From: PALSA-612 sp963776375
Lineage (GTDB): Bacteria; Actinomycetota; Thermoleophilia; Gaiellales; Gaiellaceae
Direction of reading: 5' to 3'
Assembly (NCBI GenBank): GCA_963776375.1
Contig: CAVZMF010000002.1
Location: 1,054,001 to 1,118,000, forward strand
DNA length: 64,000 nucleotides
The position numbers and the translations under genes are program-made. The notes below the pieces were generated by a model that worked only from the letters and a program-made list of their open reading frames with translations, was not told the origin of the DNA and made no database searches. This document shows, piece after piece, positions 55,901-64,000 of this stretch. How positions within the stretch are numbered: the stretch's first letter is position 1; the number at the start of each line of letters is the position of its first letter.

Positions 55901-56103
55901 ACGCGGGCCGTGCCGGAGACGAGGACGTAGAACGCGTCCGCGTCGTCGCCCTCTCGGACGATGGCGTTGCCGAAGTCGTACGAGACCAGCTCGCAGGCGT
56001 CCGCGACGAGGCGTCTGACCTCGTCTGGCATCGCACGAAAGCCCGGCAGCTCGTCGAGGACGCTGCCGGCGTCGTCCGCGGGGGCGGCGACAGGCGTGGT
56101 CAC
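52975..56103 (-). CDS. Peptidase C39 ABC exporter with two N-terminal cyclic-nucleotide-binding domains
   Basis: A 1042-residue peptide-processing exporter (NHLM/bacteriocin type). Residues 15-150 and 155-270 are two cNMP-binding folds (GDSFGEMGLLAESTRVATV and GDVFGEVSVLQTAPRSATVE are the PBC-type cores). The C39 domain (about 340-465) has catalytic Cys in DEMDCGAACLGMVTRYYG, His in VVHWEGNHWVVLYE and Asp in VGDPARG. A six-helix membrane domain follows, then the ATPase: Walker A GRSGSGKTTLVKLIAG, signature LSGGQAQRIAIARAVY, Walker B PVLILDEASSALD. GTG 56103 overlaps the preceding TGA. It would cleave a leader after GG and export the core, perhaps gated by a cyclic nucleotide. Confidence 0.93.
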   Translation of the reverse strand: MTTPVAAPADDAGSVLDELPGFRAMPDEVRRLVADACELVSYDFGNAIVREGDDADAFYVLVSGTARVVKQAGSADEVPLSLLHRGDSFGEMGLLAESTRVATVRASGPVRALRLDRSVFRALTRRQPEVREQFERLARIRSIQNLLRLFSIFRTLPDEDLERLAAELEPVEVAEHELVIREDAEAGPLYVVEEGRLRTYVERDGKQDDIEYLRKGDVFGEVSVLQTAPRSATVEALTPCRLLALPVDRLTVLLAELPAFRARLEERVDRLDFRRVARVPLDFAEEILPAEVEAPAAVGPDQVTGDVAGAEEAEEFAGADAEARRRRGPRRLPHVHQLDEMDCGAACLGMVTRYYGKTVSLPLIRELVHTSTDGTSLLGIARGAEELGLASRSLRVSKSRLDLLPLPAVVHWEGNHWVVLYEITHDHVRVGDPARGIRRLSREEFDAKWSGYAIVFEPTPAFDDVPEAKPSYSWVLPFLRPHLGTLVKAGLLALVAAGLELVIPIFTQIVVDDALPDKDRSLLFIVLGGLVLVFIVITAATLLQRYILSFVAVRIDTQSLDFLTERLLALPMSYFTTRRTGDIERRLAGMRQVRQFLVQSGVAALTAVTQLAAALALMFYYSWVLALVYVALAPAYALLLRFSSTRLRPMFDSLEEAFGKYESQQIDAIRGIETVKALAAEEGFRKAMLDRFSGIADRIFRSEFLIMSYEGMIQLVSFVSLALFLVVGGLLVIDGQMTIGEFVAFNSLVALGNGPVLVLLALWDEFQYGRVLLDRLGDVIEHDPEQGESKAGLQTVTTVEGAVTLSRVGFRYGGPEAPAILEEIDLDVPAGRNVAIVGRSGSGKTTLVKLIAGLLEPTEGAIAIDHVDMRTLDYRSVRRHLGFVLQENYLFDDTIARNIAFGEVPDPPRVVWAATVANAHEFVDRLPLGYETRIGESGLKLSGGQAQRIAIARAVYHRPPVLILDEASSALDTESERAVKQNLDELLRERTSFVIAHRLSTIRDADVIIVLEKGRLVEQGSHEDLMERRGLYYYLVSQQLQA

Positions 56104-57005
56104 AGCCACACCACCCGGTCAGCGACCAGCCGCGAGACCGCCCGGCCGACCGCCGCCTCGCGCGCCCGCGCGCGCACGTCCTCGTCGTCGAGCGAGGGCG
56201 ACGTCTTCGCGATCACGTGCGCGACGACGAAGCCGCCGTCGACGGCCACGGGGCCGACGAGCTCGCCCGGCGTCGCTGCCAGGAACCGTGTCCCCAGCGC
56301 CGGGTCGAGCTCGTCCAGCCAGCACTCGTCCCTCTCCACCTCCAGCCCTGCGCGATCGGCGACGGCGTCCAGCGAGTCGCCGTCCGCTCGCACGCACAGC
56401 ACCGCCTCGTGAGCCGCTCCCTCGTCCTCCGCGACGAGCGCCTCGTAGGCGAAGCGCAGCCACTCGAGACGGTTCGTCTCGACCTCACGCGCTTCCGCCG
56501 AATCGTCGACCGCGGCGGCGCTGAAGTCGTCGAAGGTCGCGTCGAGCGCCTCGACCGGGCTTCCCGGCGAGACCGCGGCCAGCCTCGCCAGCTCGCGCGC
56601 GAGCCGCTCGAGACGCCCGGAGCAGATGCCCTCGCACCAGACCACGGCCTCCGACGCGGAGTCGCCGCCGGCCGCCTCCGGGAACCGTGCCCGCGCCAGC
56701 GACCGGCGCAGGTAGTCGTGCCAGTCGGCGGCCGTCAGATCGTGGCGCTCGAGCCAGGCGTCGAGCTCGTCCGCGGCGAGCAGGTCGCGCTCGTAGCGGA
56801 ACTCCCGTGCCGCGGCGTCGATCGCCTCGTCGTCGACCGGCTCGCCACGCGCCTCCAGCTCGGCCGCCGCCGCCGTTCCGCGCGCGACGTCCGCGGCGAG
56901 CGCCGACCACTCTCCGCGGAGCTCCGCCAGCCGCACGACGTCGTCCCAGCCGTAGACGTCGTCGCCAATCGCGAACAACCCGCGGGTTCGGCTTTCTCGC
57001 GGCAA
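56100..57005 (-). CDS. PpiC/SurA-related peptide maturation protein
   Basis: About 301 residues, cytoplasmic by lack of signal peptide. The N-terminal two thirds are helical like a SurA N-domain (EFRYERDLLAADELDAWLER and LTAADWHDYLRRSLARARF). The C-terminal 100 residues look like a parvulin rotamase fold, with TPGELVGPVAVDGGFVVAHV the typical core, ending in a helix. Proteins of this kind occur beside C39-type exporters as putative peptide maturation factors (TIGR04500-like by memory). TTG 57005 start is uncertain; a TTG nine codons in is an alternative. Its TGA overlaps the exporter GTG. It may hold or isomerise the precursor before export. Confidence 0.8.
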   Translation of the reverse strand: MPRESRTRGLFAIGDDVYGWDDVVRLAELRGEWSALAADVARGTAAAAELEARGEPVDDEAIDAAAREFRYERDLLAADELDAWLERHDLTAADWHDYLRRSLARARFPEAAGGDSASEAVVWCEGICSGRLERLARELARLAAVSPGSPVEALDATFDDFSAAAVDDSAEAREVETNRLEWLRFAYEALVAEDEGAAHEAVLCVRADGDSLDAVADRAGLEVERDECWLDELDPALGTRFLAATPGELVGPVAVDGGFVVAHVIAKTSPSLDDEDVRARAREAAVGRAVSRLVADRVVWL

Positions 57006-57087
57006 GGGAGCCGAGAATACCCCGTCCGCCTGCGCGCAGTACGACCGGCGGCACCGAAAAGAGCCGCCTGTGCAGCGCCTTTCGGCG

Positions 57088-57951
57088 TCAGACGCGCAAG
57101 AAGCGGTGTACGGTCAGGCCCGAGCCGGTGGCGCCGAGCAAGAGGCCGGCGACCAGGATCAGGAAGGCGACTAGCCCGAAGTCGAGGGCCTGCACGCCCG
57201 GCACCTGGATGAAGTCGAGCTTGGGCACGACCACGAGCTTGCTGATCACGAGCAGCACGATCGCGGCGATCGACCCCATCAGCCCGCAGAGGAAGCCCTC
57301 GACCATGAACGGGCCGCGCACGAACCAGTTCGACGCCCCCACGAGCTTCATCACCTCGATCTCCCTCCTGCGCGCGAAGATCGAGAGGCGGATCGTGTTC
57401 CCGATCATGAGGATCGCGGCGAGGAGCAGCACCACGACCGCGACGACGAAGGTGATCTCGATCGCCCGGGCGAAGCGCAGCACGGCGTTCGCAGTCTTGC
57501 GGCCGTAGCGCACCGCGTCGAGGCCCGCCGGCCTGGGGCTCAGCGTGGCCGCGATCGCCGCCGTGTCCGCGCCGTTCTTCGGATAGGCCGTCAGCGAGGG
57601 GCCGAGCGGGTTGGACGCGAAGCCGATCCCGGCGATCACCGGCTGCTGCTTCCGCAGCTCGGCCAGGGCCTGCTTGGCCGACGTGTACGCGACGTGCTTC
57701 ACGCGCGGGTCGGCGCCGAGCTTCGCCTTCACGTCCGCAACCTGCACGACGGTGGCGTCCGGCTTGAAGAACGCCTTGACGACGAGCTCCTGCTTCAGGT
57801 GGTCGCTCCAGGAGAGCAGCCAGGTGCCGAACGCGATCGACAGGCCGAGCACGAACATCCCGATCAGCACCGTCAACGTCGCCGCGACGGTGGTCGAGAC
57901 CGTGGCGCGAAGCGAGCGGACGGCCTCGTCGACGATCGCCCGCAGCTTCAC
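57088..57951 (-). CDS. ftsX: Cell division protein FtsX
   Basis: A 287-residue four-helix permease-like protein that, with FtsE, controls septal peptidoglycan hydrolases. It starts LRAIVDEAVRSLRATVSTTV, has TM1 near residues 22-45, an extracytoplasmic domain with AFFKPDATVVQVADVKAKLG, and the conserved FARRREIEVMKLVGASNWFV before TM3. GTG 57951 overlaps the ftsE TGA. Here the extracytoplasmic loop contacts an amidase-activator in known systems; no hydrolase gene follows, since the peptide-export operon lies next. Confidence 0.95.
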   Translation of the reverse strand: MKLRAIVDEAVRSLRATVSTTVAATLTVLIGMFVLGLSIAFGTWLLSWSDHLKQELVVKAFFKPDATVVQVADVKAKLGADPRVKHVAYTSAKQALAELRKQQPVIAGIGFASNPLGPSLTAYPKNGADTAAIAATLSPRPAGLDAVRYGRKTANAVLRFARAIEITFVVAVVVLLLAAILMIGNTIRLSIFARRREIEVMKLVGASNWFVRGPFMVEGFLCGLMGSIAAIVLLVISKLVVVPKLDFIQVPGVQALDFGLVAFLILVAGLLLGATGSGLTVHRFLRV

Positions 57952-58625
57952 TCGTAGCCTCCGCGGCGCTCGTCGCGGGCGAGCCGGCCCTCGTCGAGCG
58001 CGATCACGCGCTTGCGCATCTTGTCGACCATCTCGCGGTCGTGGGTGACCATGAGGATCGTCGTCCCGGACCGGTTGATCCGGTACAGGAGCTGCATGAT
58101 CCCGACCGACGTGTCCGGATCGAGGTTCCCCGTCGGCTCGTCGCACACGAGCAGCGGCGGGTGGTTGACGACGGCGCGCGCGATCGAGACGCGCTGCTGC
58201 TCGCCGCCGGACAGCTCGTCCGGCAGGGACGAGCCCTTGTGCGCGAGCCCCACGAGCCCGAGCACCTCGGGCACCTTCCTGCGGATCGAGTCGCGCCCCT
58301 CGCCCTGCACCTTGAGCGCGTAGGCGACGTTCTCGTAGGCCGTCCGGTTCGGCAGCAGCTTGAAGTCCTGGAAGACGCACTGCACGTTGCGCCGCAGCAT
58401 CGGCACCTTCGAGCGCGGCAGGCGACCGAGGTCGCGGCCGCCGACGATGATCCGCCCGCGGGTCGGCTCGACCTCCTTCAGCAGCAGCCGGACGATCGTC
58501 GACTTGCCCGATCCCGAGGCGCCGACGATGAAGACGAAGTCGCCCTTGTCGATCACGAAGGAGACGTCGCGGAGCGCCGTGACGTCCGGGTCGTAGACCT
58601 TCGTGACGCCGTCGAAGACGATCAT
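57948..58625 (-). CDS. ftsE: Cell division ATP-binding protein FtsE
   Basis: ABC-type ATPase of about 225 residues. IVFDGVTKVYDPDVTALRDV start, Walker A GASGSGKSTIVRLLLKE, signature LSGGEQQRVSIARAVV, Walker B LLVCDEPTGNLD, and the H-loop MVTHDREMVDKMRKRV. ATG 58625 gives the usual length. The frame stays open for 39 codons upstream to a TTG at 58742; that extension is Pro/Ala/Gln-rich and has no clear ribosome site, so it is not favoured. Part of prfB-ftsE-ftsX in the classic order. Confidence 0.94.
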   Translation of the reverse strand: MIVFDGVTKVYDPDVTALRDVSFVIDKGDFVFIVGASGSGKSTIVRLLLKEVEPTRGRIIVGGRDLGRLPRSKVPMLRRNVQCVFQDFKLLPNRTAYENVAYALKVQGEGRDSIRRKVPEVLGLVGLAHKGSSLPDELSGGEQQRVSIARAVVNHPPLLVCDEPTGNLDPDTSVGIMQLLYRINRSGTTILMVTHDREMVDKMRKRVIALDEGRLARDERRGGYE

Positions 58626-58763
58626 CGCACCCGGTGCCGCTGAGGGCCTCTGGGCGATCGGTTCTTCCACGAGCGCCTGCGGCGCTTCGGTTTGGAGGTT
58701 CAGGTCCTGCACGATGAGGGGCGGCCCAGACAACGCCGGCAATGCACGCCGGTTGCAGGCAGT

Positions 58764-59874
58764 TTAGCGGGCCTTTCCTGTCGCTCGCGCGAGGAGGTAC
58801 GCGTGGATGAACCCGTCCAGGTCGCCGTCGAGGACGCCCTGCGCGTTCCCGGCCTCGAAGTCGGTGCGATGGTCCTTGACGATCTGGTACGGGTGGAGGA
58901 CATAGCTGCGGATTTGACTTCCGAAGCCCGTGTCCTGCACCACGCCCCGCTCGCGGGACAGCTCCTCCTCGCGGCGCTCCTGCTCGAGCTCGGCGAGGCG
59001 CGACTTGAGCACGCGCAGCGCGGTCGCCTTGTTCGACGACTGCGAGCGCTCGTTCTGGCACTGCACGACGATGCCCGTCGGAACGTGGGTGATGCGGACG
59101 GCGGAGTCGGTCTTGTTGACGTGCTGTCCGCCGGCACCCGACGCACGGTACGTGTCGATCCGGAGGTCGGCCTCGTCGATCTCGACGTCGACGTCGTCGG
59201 GGACGAGCGGGCTGACGATCACCTGCGCGAACGACGTGTGCCGGCGGTGGGCCTGGTCGAACGGCGACAGGCGGACGAGGCGGTGGACGCCGCGCTCGGC
59301 CTTGAGCGCGCCGTATGCGTTCTCGCCCTTGACGGTGAACGTGGCCGACTTGAGCCCGGCCTCCTCACCCGGGCTCGCCTCGAGCAGCTCGGCCCCGAAG
59401 CCGCGCTCGGCCGCCCAGCGCAGGTACATCCGGAGCAGGATCTCGGCCCAGTCCTGCGCGTCGGTGCCGCCCGTCCCGCCGACGATGGTCACGATCGCGT
59501 CGCCGGCGTCGTACTCGCCGTTGAAGAGCGCCTCCTCCTGCAACCGGTCGAGCTCGCGCCGGAGCGGCACGATCGACTCGGCGATGTCGGCGTCCATGTC
59601 GCCGTCCATCGCCGCCAGCTCGGACGCGTCCTGAAAGTCCTGCTGGAGGCTGCGGTAGCGCTCGAGGCGCCGGGCGAGCCGCGAGTGCTCGGTGGAGACG
59701 GAGGCTGCGTGCTGCTGGTCGTCCCAGAACCCGGGCCGGCCCATCTCGGCCTCGAGCTCGGCGACGCGGTGCTTCAGGCCGTCCGGGTCAAAGGTAATCA
59801 CGGACCCAGTCGAGCTGGACCCCGATCTCCTTCAACTGCTCGGCAAGCGGTTGCTGCTGATGTTCCTCGGCCAT
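58764..59874 (-). CDS. prfB: Peptide chain release factor 2, with programmed +1 frameshift
   Basis: Recognises UGA/UAA stop codons. A 28-codon first frame (MAEEHQQQPLAEQLKEIGVQ through WVRDYL) ends in TGA within CTTTGAC. The second frame continues with DPDGLKHRVAELEAEM to the end, giving a normal-length RF2. The SPF specificity loop is in LVRLSPFDQAHRRHTSFAQV, and the catalytic motif is RASGAGGQHVNKTDSAVRI. ATG 59874 starts the first frame. The frame change is the known autoregulatory device of prfB, not an error. It precedes ftsE and follows secA, as in many bacteria. Confidence 0.95.
59787..59793 (-). promoter_or_regulatory. prfB programmed frameshift site CTTTGAC
   Basis: CTT TGA C read on the - strand. 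The slippery Leu codon and in-frame UGA match the universal RF2 signal. A close upstream Shine-Dalgarno-like AGGGGG, present in E. coli, is not obvious; the nearest purine run is in CTGGGTCCG about 10-14 nt upstream, so slippage efficiency may be lower. Confidence 0.9.
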
Positions 59875-60151
59875 GCGGCCATCGTAGCGTCGTCCGTGAA
59901 TGCCGGCCGCGCGGCGGCCGCTGCGATCTGCCTCGCCGTTCCCCCACGTGCCCCCAAGGGGACGCGAGTCCCCTGCGGTCAGCGTCGCACGAATTTCGCC
60001 ACGTGTCTGCGTCGAAACAGTGCCCTTTCGCCCGCCACCCGCCTTCATGCGCCGCGGAGCCGTGGCTCTGCCGCGGCGTAGCTCAGGCGAGCAGGCGACG
60101 CGCTACGAGAGGGAAGGGGGCTCACGGGGGAAACCGGCCGTTTCCCCCGTG

Positions 60152-62797
<2,646 letters not shown>

Positions 62798-62910
62798 AAG
62801 GACAGGGTACCGCCTCGCGTCGCCCGACCCATCTGCGCCGCGTCTCGTGGCTAGAATCACACGGCTGGCGGGACCTGGGTCAGAGCGTTTCTCGGGAAGG
62901 GCGGCGAGTC

Positions 62911-63735
62911 ATGGCGAACGAGGTCGACGAGCCCGGTGCGGACGACGCCGTCGCGGTAGCGGAGGAGGGCCCGCCCGAGGACAAGGCCGAGAATGCGGCC
63001 GAGATCGAGGGCGCCGAAGAGGCCGAAGAGGGCGAAGAGGCAGAGGCCGCCGACCCCGACACCTCCGAGCTCTTGGAGAAGGTCGGCCGCAGCGCGAGCA
63101 CGCTCGTCCTGCGCGAGGTCCAGCTCACGACCTCGCGCCACATTCCGGAGCTGGCCCGCGCCGCGCGCGACCTCACGGCCGTCGTCGCCGTCGTGGTCGC
63201 GTTCGTCACGGCCTTCGCGCTCGCCAACGTCGCGATCGTCCAAGCGCTGTTCCCCTCGCTGCCCGGCTGGCGCGCCCCGCTCGTCCTGATGGCGATCTGG
63301 GTCGGCGTCGGGGTGCTGCTGACCGTGCTGTTGCTGGCGCGCACCGGACAGCTGACCGGTTGGCAGCACTGGTGGCGAGATTTCACCTCCGACCCGGACG
63401 AGGCGGTTCGCAGCCGCGAGGAAGCCCGGGACGACGCCGAGACCGCGCTGCGCGAGTCGCTGAAGGAGTTCGCGGCCGCGGTCGCCCGCGACGCCGGCGT
63501 CCTCGTCACGACCGCGATCGTCCCCCTGGGCGGCAACGCGGCGCCGAGGCGGGCGAGTGGGTCATCGACGCCGTCGACGACGTGACGGACGAGATCGAGG
63601 AGAAGGTTCCCGGCGGCAGCGTGATCAACAAGATGACGACACTGGCCCTCAAGCCGGGCCGCTACGCGCTGGGCGCCCTCAAGCGGGAACTCCGACTCGG
63701 ACGACCACGAGCCCGGCGACGAGCCGGCGACGTAG
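62911..63735 (+). CDS. Acidic two-helix membrane protein, holin-superfamily-like (two frame breaks)
   Basis: About 274 codons. The N-terminal 45 residues are strongly acidic (Glu/Ala-rich); the middle has VLREVQLTTSRHIPELARAA and two adjacent membrane helices (VAVVVAFVTAFALANVAIVQ and PLVLMAIWVGVGVLLTVLLL). The C-terminal half is charged. A -1 break near 63543 and a +1 break near 63693 are needed to continue through WVIDAVDDVTDEIEEKVPGG to an acidic end and TAG 63733-63735. The layout recalls DUF1469/phage-holin-superfamily proteins of actinobacteria; function unknown. Divergent from secA. Confidence 0.65.
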
Positions 63736-63753
63736 GCGCCCCCGCTGGGCGGC

Positions 63754-64000
63754 TCAGAGCGGCGTCACCTCGACCTCGAAGGACTGCTCCGCGAGCCGCT
63801 CGGCGCGGACCACGAACGCCTCGCCGCGGGCGGCACCCAGCGCTTCGAGCGCAGGGACGCGCTCGCGCGAGGGCAGTCCGTCGACGGTGAGCGAACGCTC
63901 GCCGTCCGCGACCGAGAGCACGATCTCGTCGCCGGCCACGTCGGGCGGGAGCTCCGCGACCTCGATCCGCCGCGCCGCAACCCCCCAACGCGAACCGCCC
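63754..64000 (-). CDS. Uncharacterised protein, C-terminal part only
   Basis: The last about 81 codons of a gene that starts beyond the right edge. The sequence (RIEVAELPPDVAGDEIVLSV, then GERSLTVDGLPSRERVPALE and FVVRAERLAEQSFEVEVTPL) is a small alternating strand/helix domain with no recognised motif. Its stop lies 18 bp from the convergent membrane-protein stop. Confidence 0.55.
   Translation of the reverse strand, partial: GGSRWGVAARRIEVAELPPDVAGDEIVLSVADGERSLTVDGLPSRERVPALEALGAARGEAFVVRAERLAEQSFEVEVTPL

Noticed and set aside
59788..59790. TGA in prfB counted as another sequence error
   Set aside because: It lies in CTTTGAC at the position of the known RF2 programmed frameshift.

Overview
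The window is high-GC DNA with dense, overlapping GTGA/ATGA gene junctions and many GTG/TTG starts. It also carries an ECF41 (SigJ-type) sigma gene, SnoaL-type proteins, a cydABDC operon and the run secA-prfB-ftsE-ftsX ... rnr ... smpB ... ssrA. Together these suggest an actinobacterial chromosome, most likely a deep-branching class such as Thermoleophilia. The class-level guess is inference; no 16S gene is present.

Left part (1-5.4 kb): a truncated type II NADH dehydrogenase diverges from an ECF41 sigma gene, and both promoters carry the ECF41 signature. Next come a divergent MarR regulator and DHA2-type drug exporter, a DUF389 membrane protein and small uncharacterised genes.

5.5-24.2 kb is a co-directional carbohydrate and respiration block: GH63-like glucosidase, glycogen debranching enzyme, Ndh-2, aldose epimerase, GAP-family protein, zwf, GH15 glucoamylase/trehalase, GMC oxidoreductase and cytochrome bd oxidase with its CydDC assembly exporter. 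The chemistry fits storage-glycan or trehalose breakdown feeding glucose-6-phosphate into the pentose phosphate pathway, with electrons passed to a non-pumping Ndh-2/bd chain. zwf and cydA share the same bipartite upstream motif with identical spacing. By hand I count 38 single-base frame breaks between 7.7 and 23.7 kb and only about 7 in the rest of the window. Domain sequence continues across each break and the overlapping start/stop junctions are intact, so sequence error is the leading explanation.

24.2-36 kb holds a ClC transporter, a phospholipase C/acid-phosphatase-like enzyme, an aquaporin-family channel, a lone HicA-like protein, an orphan double-glycine-leader peptide gene with a strong promoter, a repeat-rich relic zone, the tmRNA gene ssrA, two secreted proteins, and a YciI-GNAT-MFS-smpB cluster.

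36-51 kb is a cell-surface glycan region. Two regulators with degenerate receiver domains lie at its left side, one of them preceded by tandem mini-ORFs. A secreted Lys-rich coiled-coil protein precedes eight tightly coupled + strand genes (glycosyltransferases, a flippase, an acetyltransferase and large membrane proteins).

50.9-63 kb carries housekeeping genes on the - strand: rnr, ftsX, ftsE, prfB (with the CTTTGAC programmed-frameshift site) and secA. Between ftsX and rnr sits the most interesting unit: a PpiC-like peptide-maturation protein, a peptidase-C39 ABC exporter with two N-terminal cyclic-nucleotide-binding domains, and a 59-residue double-glycine peptide with a Lys-His-Thr repeat core, closed by a strong terminator. 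The orphan peptide near 29.3 kb shares its leader, so the window encodes a candidate peptide secretion system with two substrates.
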